Counted from the stretch's first letter, positions 9,121 to 18,319 are shown. The stretch is 64,000 nucleotides of DNA from Larkinella humicola (GCF_008727875.1 NZ_VTWS01000009.1:186001-250000); one strand, 5' to 3'. Notes: generated by a model not told the origin, from the letters alone. Program-made: numbers and translations.

Positions 9121-9182
9121 AATCCCCTAAAGGGGGCGTGAACACAGCTTATACCGGATGCAAAAGTCCCCTTTAGGGGATT
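9121..9182. repeat. Paired palindromic REP-like element (CCCCTAAAGGGG)
   Basis: The 15-mer at 9121-9135 and the 15-mer at 9168-9182 are perfect reverse complements, and each arm contains its own palindrome (CCCCTAAAGGGG, CCCCTTTAGGGG). The flanks extend the symmetry: TGTTGC near 9096 mirrors GCAACA at 9188-9193. It fills the 244-bp gap between two minus-strand genes and could act as a terminator or a mobile REP-type unit. Confidence 0.75.
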
Positions 9183-9276
9183 AAGGAGCAACAAGCGAAA
9201 GTCGTAATACTACTTTAGAAGTTTTTTGTTCGCGAAAGTCACTATTTTGAAGGGCAAAATGATTGAAAGCCGTTTG

Positions 9277-10599
9277 CTACGAGCGGGGCACAATCCAGTT
9301 GCCGTGGTAATGGGCCTGAGCCAGCAGGTTGGCTTTCTCATTGCCAACAATCTGTCTTTTTTCGGCATCCCACACCAGTTTCTCACCGGTTCGGTAGGCA
9401 ATATTGCCCAAATGCGCGTGGAGGGCCACATCCCGGCCCACTTCCACCGGACAATTGGGCTTCTGCCGGTTCCGGACGCAGGTCACAAAGTTCTGTGTAT
9501 GGCTGTCCAGATCCTTGCCATTCCCGAATTTCGGCGGCATGGCCGGAACGAGGTAATTCCCCGCATCGGTTTCCGGAAAAAGCTCCCATTTGGAACGATC
9601 GATTACGACCGTTCCCAGGTTGCCGACGAAAGCCACGCCGTGTTCGCGGTCGAACGGGCCGCGCCCCGTGCCGAGTGACTGCTCCCAGAGCAGCGTAAAA
9701 TTGCCGTAATCATACACCACCTGCAGCGTATCGGGCGTTTCGCCGGCATGATCCGGAAAACCGTATTTACCACCCAGCGCCACGACGGTTTTGGGCGAAC
9801 TGACGTTCATGCCCGCCAGCCCGATGTCGATCATATGGGCGCCCCAATCGGTCATCAGCCCCCCCGCATAGTCCCAGAAATAGCGAAAACTGCCGTGAAA
9901 CCGGTTCGGATTGAACGGGCGTTTCGGGGCCGGTCCCAGCCAGAAGTCGTAATCGACACCCGCCGGAACGGGGCTGTCGGGCTTGACCGGAAAGGTCTTC
10001 CCATACGGCATATAGGCCCAGGTTTTCACCGAACGAATCCGGCCGATTTTTCCCGAACGCACGAAGTCCAGAGCCGCATTCCAGTGCAGACCGCTGCGCT
10101 GCCACTGTCCCACCTGCACAATGCGGTTGTGTTTTCGGGCCGCATCCACCATCAGGTTGCATTCTTCAATGGAATTGGCGAGCGGTTTTTCCACATACAC
10201 ATCCTTGCCAGCCTGACAGGCGTAGACGGTTTGCAGGCAATGCCAGTGGTCGGGCGTGCCGATGATCACGGCGTCGATGTCCTTGTTTTCCAACAGTTTC
10301 CGAAAGTCGCTGTACAGAACCGGTTTTTTACCCGACGATTTTTCCAGTTCAGCCGCGCGTTTGTTCAGCACGTTGCTGTCGATATCGCACAAGGCGGCAC
10401 ACCGCACCCCCGGCTGTTTGAGCATCGAGTTGAGGTCGGACCAGCCCATGCTGTTGCAACCGATCAGGGCCACCACCACTTCATCGGCCGGGGCGGTTTT
10501 TACGGGCGCGGCAACGAGTTCGGTCAAGGCCGTTGTCAGGCCAACGCCGGTGGCGATTTGGGACGATTTCTGAAGAAATTTTCTGCGGGAAGTGGTCAT
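9277..10599 (-). CDS. Gfo/Idh/MocA-family oxidoreductase, Tat-exported
   Basis: 440 residues from the ATG at 10599. This start is preferred to the longer frame because it puts a twin-arginine signal (TTSRRKFLQK) at the N-terminus, typical of this family in Bacteroidota. The NAD(P)-binding fold begins at VVVALIGCNSMGW (about 38-50), the DAVIIGTPDHWH strand follows, and the family motif VEKPLANS contains the usual Lys near residue 140. A C-terminal alpha/beta domain carries FWLGPAPKRPFNPNRFHGSF and HMIDIGLAGM. Members oxidise or reduce sugars or inositols with a tightly bound cofactor. Export suggests work on glycans in the periplasm. The neighbour upstream (DUF1772) gives no pathway clue. GH109-type hydrolysis cannot be excluded. 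Confidence 0.88.
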   Translation of the reverse strand: MTTSRRKFLQKSSQIATGVGLTTALTELVAAPVKTAPADEVVVALIGCNSMGWSDLNSMLKQPGVRCAALCDIDSNVLNKRAAELEKSSGKKPVLYSDFRKLLENKDIDAVIIGTPDHWHCLQTVYACQAGKDVYVEKPLANSIEECNLMVDAARKHNRIVQVGQWQRSGLHWNAALDFVRSGKIGRIRSVKTWAYMPYGKTFPVKPDSPVPAGVDYDFWLGPAPKRPFNPNRFHGSFRYFWDYAGGLMTDWGAHMIDIGLAGMNVSSPKTVVALGGKYGFPDHAGETPDTLQVVYDYGNFTLLWEQSLGTGRGPFDREHGVAFVGNLGTVVIDRSKWELFPETDAGNYLVPAMPPKFGNGKDLDSHTQNFVTCVRNRQKPNCPVEVGRDVALHAHLGNIAYRTGEKLVWDAEKRQIVGNEKANLLAQAHYHGNWIVPRS

Positions 10600-10699
10600 C
10601 AGGATTGTAGGAATAGGAAAGCAGCAAATTAGTACAATACAGACTAATTTTATCATTCTTCCGGCAGGTTTTCCAGAGAAAACCGCTACTTGAGACCTT

Positions 10700-11197
10700 C
10701 TACAGTTCCTCGCGGCTGAGACAGGCCAGAAACAACAGCACAACTGCCAGCGTCGATGCCAGCGTGCGAACAGTATTCAGCCGGTTCCACGGACCTTCAA
10801 ACCGCACCCGGATCCGGGCCAGTTCGTCCGGTGAAGCGGAGAGTAAGTCGACCGATTCGAGTTGCGTATTTAGCGGAATGTTGCCAAAAACCGTGACGCC
10901 CAATGCGCCCGCGAGATACACCACCGCAGCCGCCAGCAACAACCAGAACCGCAGGGAAGCAGACGGACTGTACTGTTGCCACGCACTAAGCAACAGAAAC
11001 AAGGGCGCTCCGAAAAAGCTAATGAAAAAAACCGGGTTCTGGATAGCGCGGTTGATGGATTGAAAACCGGTGAGGTAGGCTACATCGGCCAAACGCCCCA
11101 ACCCCAGGTTGACGGCGCAGGAAAACGCGTAGAAAACCCCGGCCATTAACGACGTGGATGTTCCCGCGAGTACTAAAATCAAGGTTGCAAATTTCAT
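10700..11197 (-). CDS. DUF1772/anthrone-oxygenase-like membrane protein
   Basis: 165 residues from the ATG at 11197; the 15 upstream codons in the longest frame are not protein-like. Four membrane helices are visible: ATLILVLAGTSTSLMAGVFYAF (about 4-25), PVFFISFFGAPLFLLL (about 53-70), WLLLAAAVVYLAGALGVTVFG (about 84-104) and the C-terminal TLASTLAVVLLFLACL. NIPLN after helix 3 and the WNRLNTVRT stretch before helix 4 are typical of DUF1772 proteins. The family includes fungal anthrone oxygenases, but bacterial members are uncharacterised. It lies 100 bp upstream of the oxidoreductase on the same strand and diverges from the AraC gene. Confidence 0.75.
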   Translation of the reverse strand: MKFATLILVLAGTSTSLMAGVFYAFSCAVNLGLGRLADVAYLTGFQSINRAIQNPVFFISFFGAPLFLLLSAWQQYSPSASLRFWLLLAAAVVYLAGALGVTVFGNIPLNTQLESVDLLSASPDELARIRVRFEGPWNRLNTVRTLASTLAVVLLFLACLSREEL

Positions 11198-11330
11198 TGT
11201 ACTTTTAGCGTTTGTTGTGCCGCCAAGGTAGACGGGTGGCAATTCTGAAAATAGAATAAAACCGACAGCCGATTTACGCGTTACGACACTAGCCGACGAA
11301 GAAACCGCTTCGTTATACGACCCTTAACCC

Positions 11331-12146
11331 ATGCAGATTACCATCAAAAACAAGCTGAACCAGCGCGAACTGTTCCGAATCAAACGGATGAAGGAGGTGA
11401 TTAAAACCACGAATCCGCATGGTCACAAAGACTACCTCGAAATCATTTACCTCGACGCCGGTGCCGGTACGCATCAGATTGATTTCAACCGGTTTACCGT
11501 AAAACCGCATAGCCTGTATCTGGTGATGCCGGGCCAGATCCATAGCTGGGAACTGACCGAGATTCCGAAAGGATACGTGGTGATGGTGCAGAAAGACTTT
11601 TTGCTGGATCATCCTTTTTACGAAGCGCTGTTTCAAACGTTTCCGCTGGCTTTTCCGAGCGGTTTTGACCTGAGCCATATCCATCCGACCATCGTTGAGC
11701 TGTTCCGGAACATCGAGGTCGAATATGAACAGCAGAACAGTAACTACCAGGCCATCATTCAGACCTATCTCCAGTTGCTGCTCAACCTGCTGAAACGGGA
11801 AATCAAATCGGATGAAAGCCAGGCACTTCCAACCCTCCTAAAAGAGTTCTTCGCGCTGGTCGATGCGCAATTCAGAACCAACCGCGAGGTGGGCGAGTAC
11901 GCGCGACAGTTGAATGTTACGTCCAAAACGCTCAACAACACCTGCCGGAAAATGGTGAACCGAACGGCGGGCGAAATCATCGACGAACGGCTGACGACCG
12001 AATCGAAAAAACTGCTTCTGTATTCCTTCCAGACTCTGAAAGAAGTGGCGTATGAACTGGGCTTTACGGACCCCTCCCACTTCAACAAGTTCTTTAAACG
12101 CCAGACGGGCGTTTTGCCAAGTATCTATCGGAAAGGAATTTCCTGA
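11331..12146 (+). CDS. AraC-family transcriptional regulator
   Basis: 271 residues. The N-terminal half is a cupin-like sensing domain (about 20-110; IIYLDAGAGTHQIDFNRF, PGQIHSWEL). The C-terminal domain has two helix-turn-helix units: VGEYARQLNVTSKTLNNTCRKMV (about 183-205) and LKEVAYELGFTDPSHFNKFFKRQTG (about 234-258), the second a classic AraC signature. It is followed 96 bp later on the same strand by a TonB-dependent receptor gene, its likely target, and diverges from the DUF1772 gene. The ligand is unknown. Confidence 0.93.
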   Translation: MQITIKNKLNQRELFRIKRMKEVIKTTNPHGHKDYLEIIYLDAGAGTHQIDFNRFTVKPHSLYLVMPGQIHSWELTEIPKGYVVMVQKDFLLDHPFYEALFQTFPLAFPSGFDLSHIHPTIVELFRNIEVEYEQQNSNYQAIIQTYLQLLLNLLKREIKSDESQALPTLLKEFFALVDAQFRTNREVGEYARQLNVTSKTLNNTCRKMVNRTAGEIIDERLTTESKKLLLYSFQTLKEVAYELGFTDPSHFNKFFKRQTGVLPSIYRKGIS

Positions 12147-12197
12147 ATGTACCAGTTTATGGCTGTAATCTACAAAACCGCCTGACATACCGGGAGA

Positions 12198-12205
12198 TAC
12201 CTTTG
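12198..12205 (+). promoter_or_regulatory. Candidate -7 box TACCTTTG
   Basis: Exact match to the Bacteroidota -7 consensus TAnnTTTG, 37 bp before the TonB-receptor ATG, which would give a leader of about 30 nt. No clear -33 TTTG is seen at the expected distance, so the call is tentative. Confidence 0.4.
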
Positions 12206-12242
12206 CCCCTGACTAACTCAACAGGCGAAGGTATAACTTCCG

Positions 12243-14693
12243 ATGAAATTTTTTGTAACCCTGCTGGCCACGCTTCTGGCGATCCCGTTCGTTCATGCCC
12301 AAAATCCCGGATCGATTACCGGTAAAATGGTCGATCAGGAAACCAGTCGCCCCTTGCCTTTTGGCTCGGTGGCGCTCTACAAAAGCCAGGATTCGACGCT
12401 GGTCAACGGCACCCTGACGGATGACGCGGGAAATTTCAGATTCGACAACGTGCCCGCTGCGCCGTATTACGTGGAAGTCCAGTACATCGGCTACCGCAAA
12501 AAACGGTTCAGCATTCCGGTTTCGGGCCAGTCAACTGCCCCCCAAACCATCGCATTACAGGCAGATACGCAGACGCTTCAGCAGGTGAACGTCCAGGGCG
12601 AACGGCAAACCGTCGAAAACAAAATTGACCGGCAGGTCTACCGGGCGGATAAATTCATCGGCAGCCAGGGTGGAACGGCCATCGACGTCCTGAAAAACAC
12701 GCCTTCCGTCACGGTCGACAGCGAAGGCGGCATTACGCTCCGGGGGTCGTCGGGCTTTCTGGTGCTGGTCAACGGAAAACCGGTTCAGACCGATCCGGCC
12801 CTGATTTTAAACCAGATTCCCGCCAATTCGATTGAAAACGTCGAAGTGATCACTTCCCCCTCGGCCCGGTTCGACCCGGACGGAAAGGGCGGCATCATCA
12901 ACATTACGACCAAAACCGCACAGGTTGGCCAGCGGTCTTTTGCGGCCAATATCCAGGGCGGTCTGCCCTCCCTGTATACCTACGACAACCTGAACAAGCC
13001 CGTCCGGTTTGGCGCCGATGCCACGTTCAGTATGAAGTCGGCCAAGTGGGATGTAACCGTCAGCGGGAATTATTTCCGCAACGACATCGCCGGTCGGCGG
13101 GTGGGCGACGTCAATACCACCATCAGCAACCGCTACACGGCCTTCCCCTCGGTGGGCGAACGGAGTTTTATCCGGTATAACTACACAGGCCGGGTTTCGG
13201 CGACCTATACGCCCAACGAAAACAACGCGTTTTCGGCGGGGTTCTACACCGGTTTTCGCTCCCAGTCGCGCCGGGCCGACATCGTTTACGACAACACCAA
13301 AACCGACCTGGTTACGGGGGATGTCATCGGCCGGATCTCGTATTTCAATTCGAACATCGCCCGCAAGACCAGCGCCATTACGCTCGGCAACCTGGATTAC
13401 GTCCATACCTTTCCCAACAAATCCATCCTGACGGTTTCCGGTCTCTTCGAAAAGGCGGATCTGGACGGGTTGACGACCAATGCAAACCTGCGGATGCCCG
13501 ACCGCCAGACGGTTTTGCAAAACACCCGCAACCCCGGCCAAAACCCGCTGAATGCCTACCGCTTAAAGGCCGATTACGCCGTCACGGTGGGCAAGGGCAA
13601 ACTCGAAACCGGTTACCAATACCGCAACCAGGTTCAGAAAGGCAATTTTCAGTACCTCGACCAGAATCTGGAAACCGGTGCGTTTGTTGCCGTTCCCCAG
13701 TTCAGCAGCACGACGAAAGTTCTCAACGAGATTCATTCGGTGTATGGGCAGTATTCGGCCAAAACCAGTAAGCTGGAATACATCGGCGGACTGCGGTATG
13801 AATACGCCACGCGGGCGTTTACGGCGGGGAATCAGGAAACCCGTAACCTGAATTTATCCAACCTTTTCCCGTCCCTGAATGTCCAGTACGCCATCAGCAA
13901 AACCCTGCGGGCCAAAGCCGGATACAGCAAACGGGTGCAACGCTCGACCAACAACGAGCTGAATCCGTTCCCGGAGCGCGAACACTCCGAAACCCTCGAA
14001 TCCGGCGATCCCAACATTCTGCCGGAGTTCATCGACCTGTCGGAAATCGGACTGATCAAGGATTTTGATAAGGGAAACCTCTTCGTAACGCTCTACAACC
14101 AGCGGATTAAAAATGTGGTCAACCGCGTCAACAGCGTTTACAACGACACGATTCTGAACCGGATTTATACGAATGCCGGGCTGGCCACGTCCTGGGGACT
14201 GGAAGCCGGAACGACCCTGAATCTGACGAAGGCCTGGCAGGTGTATGCGGGCGGAAATGTGTACCGCTACCAGATCAAGGGGGGGCTGTTCAACAACGCC
14301 GTGATCGTGAATACGTCGAGTGTGGTCTATTCCATCAACGCCAATACGACGGTCCGGTTTTCGCCCACGTTTCAGGTCCAGGCCACCCTTAATTACCTCT
14401 CGAAACGAATCACGGCCCAAGGTGAAGATTCCCGGTTTATCATTCCGGGGGCGTCGGCCAAAAAGACCTTTTTGAAGGGCCGGATGACGGCCACCCTGCA
14501 ATGGCAGAACATCGACCTGGGGTTGTTGGGCACCAACCAGCAACGCATCACGACCTTTGGCCGGAATTTTTACACCACGACCAACTACATCCAGGAAACC
14601 GACATTTTCCTGCTGAACCTCAGTTACACCTTTAATCAGACTTCCAGAAAGGCCCGGCTGCCGGCCAGCGAATTTGGGGACAAGGAGTTTTGA
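12243..14693 (+). CDS. TonB-dependent receptor with carboxypeptidase-regulatory-like domain
   Basis: 816 residues. Signal peptide about 1-19 (LLATLLAIPFVHAQ). A carboxypeptidase-regulatory-like beta-sandwich follows (about 22-110; SITGKMVDQETSRPLPFG, YIGYRKK), then a plug domain (about 115-225; GTAIDVLKNTPSVTVDSEGG, VEVITSPSARFDPDGKGG). The rest is a beta-barrel of the outer-membrane protein family 3 type, ending NLSYTFNQTSRKARLPASEFGDKEF. Such receptors import siderophores, oligosaccharides or peptides at the cost of TonB energy. It is not a SusC protein and has no SusD partner. The AraC gene directly upstream and the convergent sigma-factor gene are candidate regulators. Confidence 0.93.
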   Translation: MKFFVTLLATLLAIPFVHAQNPGSITGKMVDQETSRPLPFGSVALYKSQDSTLVNGTLTDDAGNFRFDNVPAAPYYVEVQYIGYRKKRFSIPVSGQSTAPQTIALQADTQTLQQVNVQGERQTVENKIDRQVYRADKFIGSQGGTAIDVLKNTPSVTVDSEGGITLRGSSGFLVLVNGKPVQTDPALILNQIPANSIENVEVITSPSARFDPDGKGGIINITTKTAQVGQRSFAANIQGGLPSLYTYDNLNKPVRFGADATFSMKSAKWDVTVSGNYFRNDIAGRRVGDVNTTISNRYTAFPSVGERSFIRYNYTGRVSATYTPNENNAFSAGFYTGFRSQSRRADIVYDNTKTDLVTGDVIGRISYFNSNIARKTSAITLGNLDYVHTFPNKSILTVSGLFEKADLDGLTTNANLRMPDRQTVLQNTRNPGQNPLNAYRLKADYAVTVGKGKLETGYQYRNQVQKGNFQYLDQNLETGAFVAVPQFSSTTKVLNEIHSVYGQYSAKTSKLEYIGGLRYEYATRAFTAGNQETRNLNLSNLFPSLNVQYAISKTLRAKAGYSKRVQRSTNNELNPFPEREHSETLESGDPNILPEFIDLSEIGLIKDFDKGNLFVTLYNQRIKNVVNRVNSVYNDTILNRIYTNAGLATSWGLEAGTTLNLTKAWQVYAGGNVYRYQIKGGLFNNAVIVNTSSVVYSINANTTVRFSPTFQVQATLNYLSKRITAQGEDSRFIIPGASAKKTFLKGRMTATLQWQNIDLGLLGTNQQRITTFGRNFYTTTNYIQETDIFLLNLSYTFNQTSRKARLPASEFGDKEF

Positions 14694-14707
14694 GCGACGG
14701 GCAGACG

Positions 14708-15289
14708 TCAGCACGCGAGTTGACTGCGGTTATTTTTGAGGGTTTTGACGGCCTGATGAATCAGGTTGCGGATCGATTGCTGGTTGAGCAGCATCACTTC
14801 CGATATTTTGTCGTACTCCAGTTCTTCAAACGTCTTCAGATACACCGCTTCCCGTTGCCGTTTCGACAGCAATCCGAGGGAATGGAGCAGTTTTTTCCGC
14901 TGTTCCTCCCGGCTTTGCTCGGCAATCAGGGTTTCTTCGCAGGATACCGTAACCGTATACTTTTCGAAGTACGTAGCCAGAAACTGTGACTTCTGTTTTT
15001 GCAGGGTCAACTGGTCGATGATGTGATGGCGAAGGGCTTTGAAGAGGTAAGGCTTAATGACGAGAATGCTGCCCAGCCGGTCGCGGCAAAGCCATAACTT
15101 TTCAAACAGATTCTGAATGCAATCTTCCACCAGTTCTTCATCCTGCACCAGCGATAAACCGTACCTAACCAGGGCGTTATACTGCTTCCGATAAATCCGG
15201 CCGAGGGCGATCTGATCACCCCTCCTGAATTTTTCCCAAACCAACGAATCCTCATTGGCACCCACATAGTGATACGAAAATGCGCTCAT
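14708..15289 (-). CDS. ECF-type RNA polymerase sigma factor
   Basis: 193 residues from the ATG at 15289 (MSAFSYHYVG); the longer frame adds 35 residues that do not look like protein. Region 2 is visible at about 20-90 (YNALVRYGLSLVQDEELVEDCIQNLFEKLW), region 4 at about 130-188 (LGLLSKRQREAVYLKTFEELEYDKISEVM, then a helix-turn-helix around NQQSIRNLIHQAVKTL). No FecR or other anti-sigma gene is adjacent, unlike the usual pairing in this phylum. It ends 15 bp from the convergent TonB-receptor gene. Target genes cannot be named. Confidence 0.9.
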   Translation of the reverse strand: MSAFSYHYVGANEDSLVWEKFRRGDQIALGRIYRKQYNALVRYGLSLVQDEELVEDCIQNLFEKLWLCRDRLGSILVIKPYLFKALRHHIIDQLTLQKQKSQFLATYFEKYTVTVSCEETLIAEQSREEQRKKLLHSLGLLSKRQREAVYLKTFEELEYDKISEVMLLNQQSIRNLIHQAVKTLKNNRSQLAC

Positions 15290-15703
15290 TTTGAATTTAT
15301 TTAGTCTGAGTAAACGCGTTAGTGTCCATGAAAACCGGGTATTTATGCTGTACCCGACTTTTATCCATAAAGTGTACAACAGCGGCAAAACCAAAGGCCG
15401 TTGGAAGACCCCGACAGACCAACCAATATTTTAAGTATCTGCCATTTCTTAGAATTATATTCTATACAATGACGACCAATTGCCACTATACCATTCTTTT
15501 TATCCTGTATAAAAAATAACCTGAACAAATATACAGGAATGAAATACCCGTTTTTGTCAACGATATTGTTCAATCCTTACACTATCTTGTCGTGCCATCC
15601 GAATTCAATCCCAAACGGGCTTCAATCGGTAGTGCAGTCCATCCATTCAGAATGAGACGGGGGCCGAAAAAATAAAAGGGAGGTATAAACGGAAGCAAGT
15701 GAG
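15290..15703. promoter_or_regulatory. 414-bp AT-rich divergent control region between sigma-factor and AraC genes
   Basis: No gene is supported; short frames here lack any protein-like pattern. CCTGTATA at 15504-15511 is mirrored by TATACAGG at 15530-15537. The right arm overlaps TATATTTG on the minus strand (15526-15533), an exact TAnnTTTG -7 box for the sigma-factor gene. TTGACA on the minus strand near 15555-15560 lies at a plausible -33 distance. This would give the sigma factor a leader of more than 200 nt. Confidence 0.45.
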
Positions 15704-16588
15704 ATGAAAGCACTGTACAAACCAATTCCCGCGCTGGAGTTTCACTCCATCAGCGTGGACAAACAGGAAAACAAAGGATTTGAGTATCCATGGCATTACC
15801 ACCCGGAATACGAACTCACGTACATCCTGTCGAGTCCGGGGGTGCGCTACGTCGGCAACAGCGTGGAGAATTTCTTCGAAGATGACCTGGTTTTGCTCGG
15901 CCCCAATTTGCCACATGCCTGGGTTAACAACGACGATCTGGGGCAATCGGCCAGCGCGGTGGTTATTTACTGGAAACAGGAGTTTCTGGAAAAGGGATTT
16001 CTGCAAACGAAGGAGTTCGAAGCCATCCACCATTTGCTCAAACTATCGCCAAAAGGCGTGAAGTTCAACACGGCTCTGGCGGTGGAATTACGATCCAGCT
16101 TCATCGAACTGGCCTCGCTCCCCCCTTTTGAAAAGCTGATGCATTTCGTCCAGATTCTGTATCGGCTTGCCACCACCAGCCAGCGTTCGTTTCTGTGCGA
16201 ACAGGGCTTCGACCACGACCTGAACTACATTGATCACGAGCGGATTAACATCGTTTACCACTACATCAAAACCCATTATCAGCATAAGATAACGCTGGCG
16301 GATGTGGGCGAAAAGGTCAACATGAGCGGGGAGTATTTTTCGAGGTTTTTCAGCAAGATCATGAAACGCTCTTTTTTTGAATTTCTGAACGAATACAAAA
16401 TCAACGTGGCCTGCCGCCTGCTCATCGAAACCGATCTGCAGATTGCCGAGGTGTGCTACGCTTCCGGGTATGAGAGCCTGACGTTCTTCTACCGCCAGTT
16501 CAAGAAATTCAAAAATTACCAGCCCGTCGAATACCGGTTGAATTACCGTAAATCGGCTGTACGCGCTTCCGACGTGAATGAAAAATAG
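15704..16588 (+). CDS. AraC-family transcriptional regulator, cupin type
   Basis: 294 residues. An N-terminal cupin is clear: FEYPWHYHPEYELTYI (about 26-41) is the HxH metal or sugar-binding strand and GPNLPHAW (about 66-73) the second. The C-terminal AraC domain has helix-turn-helix units at about 201-222 (TLADVGEKVNMSGEYFSRFFSK) and about 248-272 (IAEVCYASGYESLTFFYRQFKKF). Proteins of this build in Bacteroidota regulate sugar operons. It is convergent with the symporter gene that ends the ten-gene operon, so control of that operon is a reasonable inference from position only. Confidence 0.93.
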   Translation: MKALYKPIPALEFHSISVDKQENKGFEYPWHYHPEYELTYILSSPGVRYVGNSVENFFEDDLVLLGPNLPHAWVNNDDLGQSASAVVIYWKQEFLEKGFLQTKEFEAIHHLLKLSPKGVKFNTALAVELRSSFIELASLPPFEKLMHFVQILYRLATTSQRSFLCEQGFDHDLNYIDHERINIVYHYIKTHYQHKITLADVGEKVNMSGEYFSRFFSKIMKRSFFEFLNEYKINVACRLLIETDLQIAEVCYASGYESLTFFYRQFKKFKNYQPVEYRLNYRKSAVRASDVNEK

Positions 16589-16608
16589 GCTGTTAGACAG
16601 CCTATTTT
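16582..16608. terminator. Perfect 12-bp hairpin overlapping the AraC stop codon
   Basis: AAAATAGGCTGT at 16582-16593 and ACAGCCTATTTT at 16597-16608 pair perfectly around a TAG loop. The AraC stop codon (16586-16588) is inside the left arm. Lying between convergent genes, with A and T runs at its ends, it can terminate both transcripts. Confidence 0.85.
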
Positions 16609-16654
16609 CGATCAGGGTTAGGAGAATCAGAAGGAGCGACGCGCAAGCCGGATT

Positions 16655-18277
16655 TTACCAGAACCGCCAGTAAATGTAACACCAGGCGACGGCGTACAAA
16701 CCAAACCAGAATTTCACCTGCTGCCACCAGGGGCGCACCTGCGTGCCTTCTTCCAGTTCGCGCAACCAGGAAAACCGCCACAGAAACGGCTTGTATTGTT
16801 CCGTCGTCGGGGGCGTGGTGTAGAGCGAAACCACCGCAATGAGCAGCATGGTCAGGGCCTGAGCCATCCCGGCGACGTACAGCCAGTTGATTTTACTATC
16901 CAACGCCCAGATCAGGAGCGCCAGGGCAATCTGGATCACCAAACCGCCGAGCATCCCGGCGACGGCACCAGCGTAGGTCGTGCGTTTCCAGAAAATGCCC
17001 ATCAGCAGCACCGAAATAAACGGCGTCGCCATGTAGGTAACCCCGGTCTGGAAATATTTGAACATGCCCACGTTGGCCACAATCGGCGAAACAACGGCGG
17101 CAATCAGCAACGCTAGCCCGCCTGACACCTGCCCCGTTGTGATCAATTCCTTATCGCCGGCTTTTTTTCGCCAGAACCGGTGGTAGACATCCAGCGAAAA
17201 GATGGTGGCCACGGAATTGGTGAGCGCACTGACCGACGCCATGACGGCGGCAAAAAAACCGGCCAGAATGATGCCACGCAAACCGGACGGCGCAAAAACC
17301 GCCAGGGAGTACGGAAACGCCTGATCCTGCCTGTTGGGCAGCAAAGACGGCCCCTGGTGCATGACATCGAGCCAGTGATACACGATCAGACCCAGCAGAC
17401 AGGTCACCAGCGGCCGAATGATGTTGATGAAACCGGCAAAAACCAGCCCCATCATGCCGTCCCATGTGCTCCGGGCCGACAAAATCCGCTGAACCATCAC
17501 CTGGTTGGAGGATTGATAGAATAAAAAGACGCCGAAAGACGCCAGAATCAACCCCAAAAACGGAGCTTCCTCGTCGGTGGCCGGGCGGTAGAGGTGAAAA
17601 CGATCCGGTGCCGCCAGCGTCATGGCTTCCCAGCCGCCGGGAATTTTGTCGAGGGCCACGAAGAACAGCAGCACCCCGCCCCCAATGAGCATCACGCACT
17701 GAATGGCATCCGTCCACATAACCGAACTGAGTCCGCCCAACAAGGTGTAGCTGGCCGTCAGAATCAGAATGCCGGCGAGCACGTACCACTGCGACCAACC
17801 GGTTAATTCACTGAGGGTTAAACTGCCGCCGTACAAGACCGGCGGCAGGAAAATGAAGACGTAGCCCACCAGAATCACACTGCTGTAGATGGCCCCGCAG
17901 GCCGGGCCGAAGCGCCGGTTGAGCAGTTCCGGCACCGTTACAATTTTGTTGCGCAGGTAGAGCGGGATGAAAAAAACCATCATCAGCGAATAGGTGGGCA
18001 GACACCACCATTCCCAGTTGGCGATGGCCAGACCGCCTTTGTAGGTCGCGCCGATGGTGCCGACAATCTGCTCGCTGGAAACGCTGGTGGACACAAAAGC
18101 CGCCCCGATGAGGTACCACGGCATGCGGCCCGAAGCCAGAAAATAACCTTCCGTTGTTCGAACCACTTTGCGGGCCGCCAGCAAGCCGACGACGACAACG
18201 ACCAGGATTTCGGCGACAATAATGACAATATCGGTAAGCGTAAGGTGGAAGTTGTTCATGGGGAAGGTTGTAGGCAT
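16655..18277 (-). CDS. Sodium/solute symporter (SSS family), sugar-type
   Basis: 540 residues, or 534 if the second ATG at 18259 (MNNFHLTLTDIV) is used. About 13-14 membrane helices can be traced, starting with IVIIVAEILVVVVVGLLAARKV. The family signature region YLIGAAFVSTSVSSEQIVGTIG (about 54-75) and GGLSSVMWTDAIQC (about 184-197) resemble SGLT-like members of Bacteroidota. It is the last gene of the ten-gene operon, 43-61 bp after the PIG-L gene, depending on start. It most likely brings the released sugar, sugar acid or lactone across the inner membrane with sodium. Direction and substrate are inferred from context only. Confidence 0.92.
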   Translation of the reverse strand: MPTTFPMNNFHLTLTDIVIIVAEILVVVVVGLLAARKVVRTTEGYFLASGRMPWYLIGAAFVSTSVSSEQIVGTIGATYKGGLAIANWEWWCLPTYSLMMVFFIPLYLRNKIVTVPELLNRRFGPACGAIYSSVILVGYVFIFLPPVLYGGSLTLSELTGWSQWYVLAGILILTASYTLLGGLSSVMWTDAIQCVMLIGGGVLLFFVALDKIPGGWEAMTLAAPDRFHLYRPATDEEAPFLGLILASFGVFLFYQSSNQVMVQRILSARSTWDGMMGLVFAGFINIIRPLVTCLLGLIVYHWLDVMHQGPSLLPNRQDQAFPYSLAVFAPSGLRGIILAGFFAAVMASVSALTNSVATIFSLDVYHRFWRKKAGDKELITTGQVSGGLALLIAAVVSPIVANVGMFKYFQTGVTYMATPFISVLLMGIFWKRTTYAGAVAGMLGGLVIQIALALLIWALDSKINWLYVAGMAQALTMLLIAVVSLYTTPPTTEQYKPFLWRFSWLRELEEGTQVRPWWQQVKFWFGLYAVAWCYIYWRFW

Positions 18278-18319
18278 TCGTGTGAAAAAGCCCCGTCGGC
18301 CGGTTTTGAACCGAAACCG

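Noticed and set aside
9748-10632. Plus-strand frame of 294 codons
   Set aside because: Antisense to the Gfo/Idh/MocA oxidoreductase, whose motifs are unmistakable.
9277-10743. Longer version of the oxidoreductase with 48 extra N-terminal residues
   Set aside because: The extension is Cys-rich, overlaps the DUF1772 gene and would bury the Tat signal.
15322-15519. Small plus-strand frame between the sigma and AraC genes
   Set aside because: Ends in Tyr/Ile/Leu-rich random translation of AT-rich DNA and overlaps inverted repeats; no coding signal.
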